NCBI RefSeq assembly: GCF_900167015.1
Contig: NZ_FUXX01000006.1
Location: 19,219 to 83,218 of the forward strand
Length of the DNA stretch: 64,000 nt
Direction of reading: 5' to 3'
Origin: Succinivibrio dextrinosolvens DSM 3072
GTDB taxonomy: Bacteria > Pseudomonadota > Gammaproteobacteria > Enterobacterales > Succinivibrionaceae
This document shows positions 46,301 to 53,462 of the stretch, piece by piece. Below the pieces are notes generated by a model. That model did no database searches. It saw nothing but the letters and a program-made list of their open reading frames with translations, and was not told where the DNA came from. Each line of letters opens with the position of its first letter. The first letter of the stretch is position 1. The translations under genes and the position numbers were made by a program.

Positions 46301-48682
46301 CTTTAAAAGATCTTCCTCGCTTTTGATATTATCAAACTGACGTGGACCTCCGGTTAGAATTGATGAATTGATGAAAGTCAGTTCCTTTCTCATCTCATCT
46401 AAGGCCAGCTGAATTTTGCCTTTTGTGCTCTCCTTTCCTAATGCCTCAAGAATGTCGGTATTGTAGTTGCTCATTGCGTTTAATTTTTCTGTGATGGCAT
46501 CGAGATTCTTCTGCTGCTCCTGCTTTCTGAAAAGTCCTGTTGACTGGGTGTACATTCGATTGCGAACTTCTTCTGAAAGTGAATTCTTAAATTCCTGTCG
46601 TGCCTTGTAGCCACTGGATTTTTTCTCAGGGATCAGCTCCTTGATAGGGGAGGATTCTTCTGTGCTGATGGAGAATACTCTCTTAGGAACATCTGTAATC
46701 TCGTTTCTTTCAAGTTTCTCTGCCATTTCACTATGGTAGGCGCTGTGAAGCAGGGTATTCCATATAGTATTAAGATGTGGCAGTTTGCCGGTTACAGCAC
46801 AGTTGAGCACTCTCTTTAAGGTTGCAGAATCAATATCCTTAATACTTGAGTTGACGATCATGTTCAGATCAATATTGATCTGTTCATCTTCCAACAGCTT
46901 TGGATTAGACTTAATCTCATCTGGAGATGGAGGTACTGAACTTAAATCAAGGTTGTTCTGTTTTAAATCTAATGCGGCGGCCTGCTTTACCAGATTTAGG
47001 TTCAGGTATTTACCGCACTTTTGCACAACCTTTTCATCAGGACTGTGTGAAAGGTAGCTTCCCATGGCTGCAAAAGCAGTGTAAATACTCTTGTCCTGTA
47101 CCTTAACTCCAGCAAGTTTATCTACAAATGCATTTCCTTCTGCCGGATTATCCAGACATCTGCAGAATGCTTCTAAAACTTCAGTAGATTTGTCTCCCAT
47201 AGACTTTGGATTGTTTTTTATGTCTTCTGAACTCAGACTTCCAGAAAGCAGGGCAAAGCCTTTGAAATCAAAACGAGCCTGACCGAGAATGCTCATAAGA
47301 GCAGGGAAGTTATTCTGAAGATTTGGATCAGAGCTGATTTTTCCCATGAGATTTCTTAAGGCCAAAAGATTTGGAGTTTCGGTAAGACCGTTGACACCAA
47401 GCTGAAGCTTTGTAAGGTTAAGACTGATGATCTTGGCAAGTGGTTTAGCATGTTCAGGCAGAAGATGTCTCTGTATTTCATCTGCAATTTTTGTAAGCTC
47501 GGAGCCTAGATTTGCATTTGAAACAGGATTATCAACCAGACTTACAATCCTGGCTCCAATACTTTCAAAGGCGCTTCTGGAGTGAGCCTGAAGCTTCTCT
47601 AAAAGGAAAGTATTTCCATTGGCATCATTCTCTACTCTAGCTGCCAGTGTCTTAAGACTGCTTCCTTTGATGTTAGGAGACTTTAGGTAGGACTCTATAT
47701 CATGATGTAGCTTTACAACTTCCTGAAATTTAGGTCCCAGCTCATTTTTAAGTTCCTTAAACTGAGCTGCTGTTTCTTCATCAAGATGGACGCATGAATT
47801 TACACCGCAGTAGGGAGAGATGAGACTGTCGGCTTTGTTCTGGGTAAATCTCAGTTCGGTTGGCCTGAATGTATCAGGATTCAATCCCTTAAGATTCTTC
47901 TGTATATTCAGAAGGTCATCAGAGCGTTTTTTTATGTCTTCTACAGCATTTCTTTTGTTCTCGGAGATTTCTGCAATCTGGTCCTTAAACTTCTTTATTT
48001 GTTCTTTGCAGGTGTTCTTTATGTTATCTGGAAGCTTATCTAAGATATCATTTGCTTTCTGTTCTGTCTGACTGACGTCTTTTGCCCCTGCGGAAATATG
48101 CTCAGCCAGAGCACACTGCATCTGCTGGAGGAATCCGTTTGGAATGTTAACATCACCCTTTGCAGAGGCTGCTGCTTTAAACTGTGATGTCAGAAGAAAG
48201 GCTGTCATCAGATCAAGATATGCTCTTTGGGCATTTGTTGTTGATGATTTGTAGAGCATGCCCATGCTTCTGATGTTTTCATCTTTTTTCATTACCTCGA
48301 TGCATTTTTCTTTGAACTTCAGATCGCATTCTGATGCTTCCATCTGCATTTTCTGCAGATTTGCATTTGTGTTGCCGAATGCAGAATTAACAAGAGAATT
48401 TTTGAGATTCAGCAGAAAGAATTTTTTGTCAAACTTTTCTGTTTCCTCTGACTGTCCATTGGACATAACCCTGTCCATGAGCGTCTTTAGTCTTTCCTGA
48501 GGATTTTTTCCACTTATGATATCTTGAGAATCAATTTTCTGTGAATCTAGCTTACTGTTAAAAGAAACAGCGTCATTATCTACATTCTTATCAGTTTTTG
48601 CCTTGTCTTCAGGCTTTGGATTCTGGTTCTGAAACTGAACATTATCGATGTTAATTCTGTTTTTTATAGAAAAATCGCTCAT
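43319..48682 (-). CDS. Giant T3SS effector A, AvrE/DspE-like architecture
   Basis: The 1787-residue protein is a paralogue of the 1840-residue product at 55643 along almost all its length (AQRAYLDLMTAFLL, RLAGSYAAASLGYSGRN, KAVDAVTGGTLTENG, DKTVSNRLKDEHLETLKKEG). Residues 1-60 are Asn/Gln/Lys-rich and disordered, a likely secretion signal. Residues to about 1390 are helical. A Gly/Ala-rich beta region at about 1400-1560 ends in LNLKFDSDDEAAVFVCKMF, and the C-terminus is beta-rich. Length and order recall AvrE/DspE effectors (DspE is 1838), whose C-terminal part forms a channel in the host membrane. This is structural inference from memory, not an alignment. An operon with TAXI-gltS downstream is likely. 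Confidence 0.6.
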   Translation of the reverse strand: MSDFSIKNRINIDNVQFQNQNPKPEDKAKTDKNVDNDAVSFNSKLDSQKIDSQDIISGKNPQERLKTLMDRVMSNGQSEETEKFDKKFFLLNLKNSLVNSAFGNTNANLQKMQMEASECDLKFKEKCIEVMKKDENIRSMGMLYKSSTTNAQRAYLDLMTAFLLTSQFKAAASAKGDVNIPNGFLQQMQCALAEHISAGAKDVSQTEQKANDILDKLPDNIKNTCKEQIKKFKDQIAEISENKRNAVEDIKKRSDDLLNIQKNLKGLNPDTFRPTELRFTQNKADSLISPYCGVNSCVHLDEETAAQFKELKNELGPKFQEVVKLHHDIESYLKSPNIKGSSLKTLAARVENDANGNTFLLEKLQAHSRSAFESIGARIVSLVDNPVSNANLGSELTKIADEIQRHLLPEHAKPLAKIISLNLTKLQLGVNGLTETPNLLALRNLMGKISSDPNLQNNFPALMSILGQARFDFKGFALLSGSLSSEDIKNNPKSMGDKSTEVLEAFCRCLDNPAEGNAFVDKLAGVKVQDKSIYTAFAAMGSYLSHSPDEKVVQKCGKYLNLNLVKQAAALDLKQNNLDLSSVPPSPDEIKSNPKLLEDEQINIDLNMIVNSSIKDIDSATLKRVLNCAVTGKLPHLNTIWNTLLHSAYHSEMAEKLERNEITDVPKRVFSISTEESSPIKELIPEKKSSGYKARQEFKNSLSEEVRNRMYTQSTGLFRKQEQQKNLDAITEKLNAMSNYNTDILEALGKESTKGKIQLALDEMRKELTFINSSILTGGPRQFDNIKSEEDLLKVAVDKGALLDGINSKYKGMSDKYAQIIKEKNTSLQNPIVSKLLEAQGLMPGDKPSGQDVAVTLITLRDNLIDDITKLSESDLKAIGITSPENLKFSAEEKDFAVKLNQYLGKRNLMELSGITLPPSAEFSDDKIQSFYQKCDTALSELSEIIATQGKSVPLTKTAKLALNKYIEISLMRHGDSYAQFVAKDEGSKYILNQGNTSEKTLKEAQNLTFEKAFTIDSKIQNMLNGNIASEDADLRAVKNLILNNLAVNAGLKRKNLNAFINTTNENQKLSNQEKKELINKLKLLRMNVDTGSFATSDPRDSKPTKFSSDLRELSKAEGAEFEKKLDEFIATHLTSETTSQADAVLTYATQSSDPIETTLKTIKTAFDEDTKLDSGVLKKVTDAFTSDYQKNVGSVSKKSALYESAQNEQAQALGEKLLGDRNVRAIVRLAGSYAAASLGYSGRNEVIEAYKSDSTSEEEKARIENAMKKALIERGFDANLADMLTRAKLIEGKSDHLIARGWSILKNTFFSIVSTVQSRVIDRFEGDYQEKLRKNQNFERYLPCVKEMINSITPDTVKYVDKSKDMAFKFDPLKAVDAVTGGTLTENGVVSLKMGLSLLKNSGVIFNRDEDGKLSISINTNTLVGVSVEAGVDLLQAGGAGAEVGVKGGFGKVLNLKFDSDDEAAVFVCKMFTGQLSSNDVKLSESASAGTSGSISGGAKASADIGNISKYALYGDEIEANSEIEGVDADSKFAEDHPVVNTILSNGTIGKAEIEANLGYDTKTVVDNSGVITEKHRKWTLNIGFTAFEFADNINNIKEETLDKVADKIEPLKAVYDVSEKINSTVSNILTKPIEAMGIDYIENFHTVHVSDITGAIDYATDKTVSNRLKDEHLETLKKEGLLNDALDQKLEEANQGEQILNVTFEMKLKDDVIDKFSHDPTALAKEADNFKKNYEFSSFSVELKGTENKIEYMNWLKLVSGGMLSYSSKTTATGNTLITIVKNEL

Positions 48683-48727
48683 GCTCTGATCCTTTTGACA
48701 ATTCAGATTTGCAGTAGATTTTTTAGG

Positions 48728-48749
48728 AAAACTGTTTCCGAACAGTTTT
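48728..48749. promoter_or_regulatory. Inverted repeat upstream of giant effector A
   Basis: AAAACTGTT and AACAGTTTT form a perfect 9-bp inverted repeat with spacer TCCG, about 45 bases upstream of the effector start on the minus strand. It could be an operator or a leader hairpin. Confidence 0.4.
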
Positions 48750-48867
48750 GTATGCTTAATTATTAAGGTCTTGAAAAAAAACTTCTACTAACTTCTGTCT
48801 TCTTTGAGAGAACTGTCAATATCAAAGACAGATACTGTGATTTATTGCAAATTCGAAGGGAATTGCT

Positions 48868-49035
48868 ATGAATGATTTGGAAATGAAAAAAAGAGTGTTA
48901 CCGAATTGTGCAAAAAAGTGTTTTTGCTTCGGTAAGACTGCAACTTCAGTGATGTCTCTTTTTTGTGGCTACAGAATGTTATCTGCAGGTCTCATGATTA
49001 TGAGAAAAAATAGTAGAATGAATAGGATCTATTGA
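48868..49035 (+). CDS. Possible 55-residue Cys-containing small protein
   Basis: The ORF has a good ribosome-binding site (AAGGGA, about 6 bases before the ATG). The peptide starts MNDLEMKKRVLPN and has four Cys (CAKKCFCFG and a later LFCG), a hydrophobic middle and a basic C-terminus (MIMRKNSRMNRIY). Within it lies an inverted repeat TTACCGAA/TTCGGTAA (48898-48905, 48928-48935). It lies in the 511-bp gap between divergent effector A and the transposase-derived gene. Family unknown; chance is possible. Confidence 0.3.
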   Translation: MNDLEMKKRVLPNCAKKCFCFGKTATSVMSLFCGYRMLSAGLMIMRKNSRMNRIY

Positions 49036-49193
49036 ATCAAGACTGTAGTTAAAAAAATTAGAACTAACACGAAATATTGGAACATTTTGTACAATATTTT
49101 TATGTTTGTAGTATCAATCAATCCTAAATTCTTTTTTCTTATATATAATGGTATTAGTAAACTGTTTATTATTTGTATTTTGAGCTTATAAAA

Positions 49194-50270
49194 ATGTACA
49201 TTCAAATAAAAAAATCAAACAATACCCAGTACGTTTATTTGGTTGAGTCCTTCAGAAAAGAAGATGGTTCTATTGGCCATAGAACACTTAACAAATTAGG
49301 CAAGCTTGACGATCTGTTAAAAGACGATCCAAATGCACTTGAAAAGCTGAAAAAGGATGTTAAGGAAAAATCTGCAGAACTTAAGGGCGCAATCAAGAAA
49401 GATGTAGTTACCCGCCTTAATTCAATGGCTAAAAGTTCCAGACTTAAGAAATATGAGAATGGCTTCCCTCAGGTTAATTATGCATATGCCATTTTCAACT
49501 ATATCTGGTCAGATATTCTAAAGCTTGATTATCGTCTCAACTATCTTCAGTCAAGATATCACGCAAAATTAAAGTACTCTTTATCAGAAGTAATTCTGGC
49601 AAATCTTGTGATTGCTATTTTGGGCTATGAGGATGAGGACGGTAATGAGCTTGTCTACGGTCCGGATCTTGGCTTTCTGGGGGTAAATTACACAGCAGAG
49701 CAGCTTAAGGAATACATGGCAAATTCACAAGATATTCTTAACGAGGAATCTTTATATATGTTGAGATTTATCGTTAAGCAGCTGTCAGCTGAATATGATA
49801 TGGATTTTTTAAGTACATCTCTTAATCAGTCTGGACTGAAGCTTGATTCTGATACTCTTGAAAAACTGCAGATGTCAGGAAGTGAGGCTACTGTAAGTAA
49901 AGAAGAGCTTATATTTACCAAAACAGCTCGTTTCAATCAGATGTCCAGCTATCTGCGTCTGATTATGATGAAGATTATCAGATTCAAACTGGAACAGTAT
50001 ACAAAGGAAAGCTTCGATTATTCTGAAATTCGAGCAGCCTTAAGAGAGGCTATTGTCCTGGTTGATTATCCTCTAGTTGAAGGTGAAAGCTTCCTGTACG
50101 TGAAGAGGAACAATGGAAAGAATGTAATTCTAATGAATAAGATTCTGAAATCATTAGGCATGAGTCCTCTGTTTAATATTCAGGATAAAACTGAGTTAGG
50201 ACACCGTCTGCATCTTAAACTAAAGGAAGACAGCAAGATTGTTCCTAGCTTTATTATGAAAAAAATTTAA
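49194..50270 (+). CDS. IS1634-like transposase derivative lacking the catalytic core
   Basis: The first 180 residues resemble the N-terminal part of IS1634-family transposases (YLVESFRKEDGSIGHRTLNK, LGKLDDLLKDDP, VNYAYAIFNYIWSDILKLDY). The last 130 resemble their C-terminal end (FDYSEIRAALREAIVLV, FLYVKRNNGKNVILMNKILK, LGMSP). The central DDE nuclease part is missing, so at 358 residues the protein is well short of a typical 550-600. The ORF is intact and lies 21 bp before sctP, so it may be part of the sctPQR operon. ATG 49194 is preferred to the in-frame TTG at 49173. Domestication as a DNA-binding protein or decay are both possible; I cannot decide. Confidence 0.6.
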   Translation: MYIQIKKSNNTQYVYLVESFRKEDGSIGHRTLNKLGKLDDLLKDDPNALEKLKKDVKEKSAELKGAIKKDVVTRLNSMAKSSRLKKYENGFPQVNYAYAIFNYIWSDILKLDYRLNYLQSRYHAKLKYSLSEVILANLVIAILGYEDEDGNELVYGPDLGFLGVNYTAEQLKEYMANSQDILNEESLYMLRFIVKQLSAEYDMDFLSTSLNQSGLKLDSDTLEKLQMSGSEATVSKEELIFTKTARFNQMSSYLRLIMMKIIRFKLEQYTKESFDYSEIRAALREAIVLVDYPLVEGESFLYVKRNNGKNVILMNKILKSLGMSPLFNIQDKTELGHRLHLKLKEDSKIVPSFIMKKI

Positions 50271-50291
50271 TCAGCATAAAGAGGTTATATC

Positions 50292-50945
50292 ATGAGGGTT
50301 CAGGGGGTATCTGGTGATGGTTCTTCTGCACCTGCAGCAGAAAGCAAGGATGATGTAAAAACAAGAGGCAACGATTATTGGTCTGAGCAGAAAAAAGAGC
50401 AGTTTGATAAGGCAATGTCCAAAAAGGAAGATGTTGGTTCTGAAAAGAACCAGGGCGAATCTAAAAATAAGGATTCAGATCTTTCTTCAATGTTTTCTTC
50501 TTTTGCTAAGCAGGCCAGTTCTCTGACATCTTCCTCTGCTAATGCCGCATCTCAGAGTTCATCTGTTGGTTCTCAGACAGAACTGCAGCAGCTGGTGACA
50601 TCTCTTGTGGATAAGATTCTGGTGTCTCAGCCAAGACTTGATGGTGCGCATCAGGTGATGCTTCAGCTTAATGATACTGTGCTTACCAATACCTCGATAA
50701 CCTTAACTCGTGATATCAGCGGTATGCTTTTCGTGAATATTGTGTCATCAGATCCTATTTCCTTTAAAAAGCTGATGGCTACCAAGGATATGCTAGAGGC
50801 TGACCTGGATTCTCATGAGAAGAATGCTTTCAGAGTAGACGTTTCTTTTGATGGCATTGAAGCTGAGGGTGTTTACAACGATACAGGCGCTCTTGCAAAT
50901 GAGAGAGAGTCTGTACTAAAAGACGGGGATAATGATAATGTCTGA
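50292..50945 (+). CDS. sctP: SctP (YscP-like) needle-length ruler
   Basis: SctP measures the needle and triggers the SctU switch. The 217-residue protein has a long disordered Ser/Lys/Glu/Asn-rich N-terminal half and a compact C-terminal domain at about 95-185 (LVDKILVSQPRLDGAHQVML, ITLTRDISGMLFVNIVSSDP, KLMATKDMLEADLDS) like the T3S4 (FliK-C type) fold. YscP is longer (about 515), so this ruler would predict a short needle if length scales. It sits before sctQ, the typical P-Q-R order, and its last codons overlap the sctQ start. Confidence 0.85.
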   Translation: MRVQGVSGDGSSAPAAESKDDVKTRGNDYWSEQKKEQFDKAMSKKEDVGSEKNQGESKNKDSDLSSMFSSFAKQASSLTSSSANAASQSSSVGSQTELQQLVTSLVDKILVSQPRLDGAHQVMLQLNDTVLTNTSITLTRDISGMLFVNIVSSDPISFKKLMATKDMLEADLDSHEKNAFRVDVSFDGIEAEGVYNDTGALANERESVLKDGDNDNV

Positions 50946-51954
50946 ACCTGTTCTATATGAGATACCTCGACTTTCCGTCGCTCAGGCAAGACTGTTCAAT
51001 TCTGTCAATGCTGTGGTTGGACCTGCGGGAAGTTTTAAGTTCTCTCCTCTTACAGAGTATGATGGGGCTGAGGTTGTCAGTGCTTATCTGAATGTCAACG
51101 GTTCTGTGCTTAAAGTTTCAGCTTTATCAGATGCTTTTCTGAATGAAGATCCTCTTCTTCAGGATATAAATATCAGATCCCTTCCATTTGAGCTGTTATC
51201 TGCAAGCCTTGAGATTGCTTTTTCAAAGGAAATTGAGTATCTGTCATCAAAGGTTAATGCCTATATTACCTTCTGCGATCCTCCTATTTCTTTTTCATCA
51301 ACTCAGGTTCTTTACTGCAGTCTGGTTCATGAGTCATGCACTATACCTCTTAAAGTTGAGATCCCAAATGATGATGCTGCATTTAATCTGGCTCATATGT
51401 TTGAGAGTCTTGAGAAGTCTGTAAATAACGAGCTTGTTCATAGTCTTGAATTTGAACTTGGTTTTGATATCGGATATGTAACTCTAAAAACCAGAGATCT
51501 TAAGGATTTATGCTGTGGGGATATTCTGATTCCGGATGTTTATCTTTTTGATTCGAATCTTGCATACGCAAAGCTTTCAAATAAATATCTGGTTTTCGAT
51601 TTAGCTGAAGGACAGGGCTTTTTTAAAGGTATAAAAACAGTCGCAAACGAGGAGAATAAGAATAATATGAGCGAAAATACTGAAGAAAACGTAATGAATG
51701 ACGGTGGTTCTCAGGTAGATTCAGCAGGCACTGTAAATACAGATGATCTGAACTTTGAGGTTGCCTTCGAGGTAGACAGAAGAACTCTGACCTATGATGA
51801 GGTAACATCATTAAAGCCTGGTTCTGTTTTAACACTGTCATGCTCAAAACAGTCTCCTGTATCCATTAAGGTTAATGGAAAAATTGTAGGCTCAGGCCGA
51901 CTGGTTGACCTCGGCGATAATATTGGTGTTCAGATTACAGAACTAAAGAGCTGA
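50938..51954 (+). CDS. sctQ: SctQ (YscQ family) sorting-platform C-ring protein
   Basis: SctQ builds the cytoplasmic pods that gather chaperone-substrate complexes. The protein is about 338 residues with a mixed N-terminal half and a C-terminal SPOA domain (VAFEVDRRTLTYDEVTSLKP, GSVLTLSC, VSIKVNGKIVGSGRLVDLGD). An acidic Asn/Ser-rich linker lies at about 235-265. ATG 50938 is preferred to ATG 50932 because GGGGA at 50925-50929 is properly spaced only for it. A candidate internal start is at 51667. The gene overlaps sctP and is 4 bp before sctR. Confidence 0.92.
   Translation: MSEPVLYEIPRLSVAQARLFNSVNAVVGPAGSFKFSPLTEYDGAEVVSAYLNVNGSVLKVSALSDAFLNEDPLLQDINIRSLPFELLSASLEIAFSKEIEYLSSKVNAYITFCDPPISFSSTQVLYCSLVHESCTIPLKVEIPNDDAAFNLAHMFESLEKSVNNELVHSLEFELGFDIGYVTLKTRDLKDLCCGDILIPDVYLFDSNLAYAKLSNKYLVFDLAEGQGFFKGIKTVANEENKNNMSENTEENVMNDGGSQVDSAGTVNTDDLNFEVAFEVDRRTLTYDEVTSLKPGSVLTLSCSKQSPVSIKVNGKIVGSGRLVDLGDNIGVQITELKS
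51667..51954 (+). CDS. Candidate internally initiated SctQ-C product
   Basis: ATG 51667 is in frame with sctQ and preceded by GAGGAG about 12-15 bases upstream. It would give a 95-residue protein with an acidic start (MSENTEENVMNDGG) and the whole SPOA domain. YscQ and SpaO genes make a comparable short C-terminal product that complexes with full-length SctQ. The SD spacing is longer than ideal. Confidence 0.45.
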   Translation: MSENTEENVMNDGGSQVDSAGTVNTDDLNFEVAFEVDRRTLTYDEVTSLKPGSVLTLSCSKQSPVSIKVNGKIVGSGRLVDLGDNIGVQITELKS

Positions 51955-51958
51955 TTTT

Positions 51959-52612
51959 ATGGGAAGTGATTTTAATCATTTTAACTTTCTTGTTCTTATG
52001 GCTGTTATCGGTATTATGCCGATTATGGTCACTGTGGTTACCTCATACTGCAAGATTGTTATTGTTCTCTCTCTAATCAGAAATGCATTGGGTGTTCAGC
52101 AGACTCCTCCTGGTATGGTGCTTGCGGCACTTTCCATGATCCTGTCTGTATTCATTATGGCTCCCGTGGGAAAACAGATTGTTGATGATCTTGACGGGGT
52201 TCAGTTTGAAAACCATAGTATTGTTCAGATGGTTGAGGATCTTAATACCTATTCGAAGCCTTTAAAGGATTTTCTGGTTGTTAATACTGATGTTCGTATC
52301 ACCAAAGCATTTGTGAATGCAGCCAAGAAGATCTGGCCTGAAGAGATGCGAGAATCAATTGAACCAGATAATTATATTTTCGTAATTCCTTCATTTGTAA
52401 TTTCGGAGCTGACCAAGGCCTTCCAGATTGGCTTCCTGCTTTATCTTCCATTTATTGCCATCGACCTGATTATATCCAACATTCTTCTAGCCATGGGTAT
52501 GATGATGGTGTCGCCAATGTCCATATCTCTGCCATTCAAACTGATGCTGTTCGTGTCATTGGACGGCTGGCTGAAGCTTACACAGGGACTTATGTACAGT
52601 TACTCGTACTAG
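51959..52612 (+). CDS. sctR: SctR (YscR/FliP family) export-gate protein
   Basis: SctR forms the core of the export gate in the membrane. The 217-residue protein has the four hydrophobic segments and the conserved motifs VTSYCKIVIVLSLIRNALGVQ, QTPPGMVLAALSMIL and AFQIGFLLYLPFIAIDLIIS, then MGMMMVSPMSISLPFKLMLF. Length matches YscR (217). Its partners sctS and sctT, usually directly downstream, are not here: a terminator and an unrelated leftward gene follow. Confidence 0.97.
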   Translation: MGSDFNHFNFLVLMAVIGIMPIMVTVVTSYCKIVIVLSLIRNALGVQQTPPGMVLAALSMILSVFIMAPVGKQIVDDLDGVQFENHSIVQMVEDLNTYSKPLKDFLVVNTDVRITKAFVNAAKKIWPEEMRESIEPDNYIFVIPSFVISELTKAFQIGFLLYLPFIAIDLIISNILLAMGMMMVSPMSISLPFKLMLFVSLDGWLKLTQGLMYSYSY

Positions 52613-52641
52613 TATTCTTTGCAGGTAGATTTAAGCGATTC

Positions 52642-52683
52642 AAAGCACTTCTTTCGTAAAAAAAGAGGTGCTTTGTGCTTTTT
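52642..52683. terminator. Terminator after sctR, possibly bidirectional
   Basis: AAAGCACTTCTTT (52642-52654) pairs with AAAGAGGTGCTTT (52662-52674) with a G-U pair, then a GTGC step and five T residues. The gene at 52694 is on the opposite strand, so the hairpin could serve both. Confidence 0.75.
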
Positions 52684-52693
52684 GAATTAAGAT

Positions 52694-53305
52694 TTAAAGC
52701 AGAGAGAAGAAGGTCTTTAGAAGACTCATTCCGTACACGATGATAACAACACCGCATACTTTGTTTATAACAGTCAGTACTCCTGAGTTAATTTTTCCGC
52801 TGAACATGGAGATAAGAAAAATCAGCCCCAAAAACCACAGGAATGATGCTGATATGATTCCAGACATGAAAGGTAAAGCCTGATTAGAGAGCAGGGTTAC
52901 ATGGAATGCTCCTAGCATCATGGTTCCGTCGATGATTGCCTGCGGATTGCACCAGGTTACAAAACATGCTGATGAAATAGTTTTTCCAATAGGCAAGCTC
53001 TGACCTTCTTTTCTTATCTCTTCTGCCTTTGTTTTGATAAGGCTTAAGCCGATTTTTATCAGTACAGCACTTCCTAAAAGCAGAATACCCAGCTTAACTG
53101 TTTCATATTTCTCCATCAGACTGCCTATACCGAAAAAGCAGGATGCAGAAAGAGTAATGTCAAAAAAGGCTACTATCAGAGCTGTAAGAAAAGCTCTTCT
53201 TCTTGAATCATTCAGGGCTGAATTGATAACGAACAGATTCTGCATTCCAATAGGTGCCAGATAGGCAAGTCCCATTGTCAGTCCCTGAAAAAAATAAGTG
53301 TACAT
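52694..53305 (-). CDS. LysE/ArgO-family amino-acid exporter
   Basis: This 203-residue protein has about six membrane segments and the family N-terminal motif AYLAPIGMQNLFVINSAL, plus TWCNPQAIIDGTMMLG in the second half. LysE/ArgO proteins export basic amino acids. It is divergent from a MocR-type regulator, and the 157-bp gap between them carries repeated ACCAACCAAAT motifs. Substrate is inferred from family only. Confidence 0.88.
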   Translation of the reverse strand: MYTYFFQGLTMGLAYLAPIGMQNLFVINSALNDSRRRAFLTALIVAFFDITLSASCFFGIGSLMEKYETVKLGILLLGSAVLIKIGLSLIKTKAEEIRKEGQSLPIGKTISSACFVTWCNPQAIIDGTMMLGAFHVTLLSNQALPFMSGIISASFLWFLGLIFLISMFSGKINSGVLTVINKVCGVVIIVYGMSLLKTFFSLL

Positions 53306-53313
53306 TGAAATAT

Positions 53314-53457
53314 ACCAACCAAATTAACTATACTTTATTTGTTATTTATAATTACACTGGGGAATAACCCATTTGTTTATCTTGATTTTAAGAGATATTA
53401 TATTTTTGTAAGAAAATTTGTAACCGACCAAATTAGTAGTTTTTAACCAACCAAGTT
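53314..53457. promoter_or_regulatory. Three direct repeats, likely MocR-regulator operators
   Basis: ACCAACCAAATTA (53314-53326), ACCGACCAAATTA (53423-53435) and ACCAACCAAGTT (53446-53457) occur in the same orientation between the divergent exporter and regulator genes. The last two are 23 bp apart, close to two helical turns. MocR/PdxR proteins typically bind direct repeats of this kind. Confidence 0.6.
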
Positions 53458-53462
53458 CCAAT

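Noticed and set aside
47820..48500. Plus-strand ORFs inside the giant effector A gene
   Set aside because: They have low-complexity hydrophobic translations and lie fully opposite a long, well-composed minus-strand gene.
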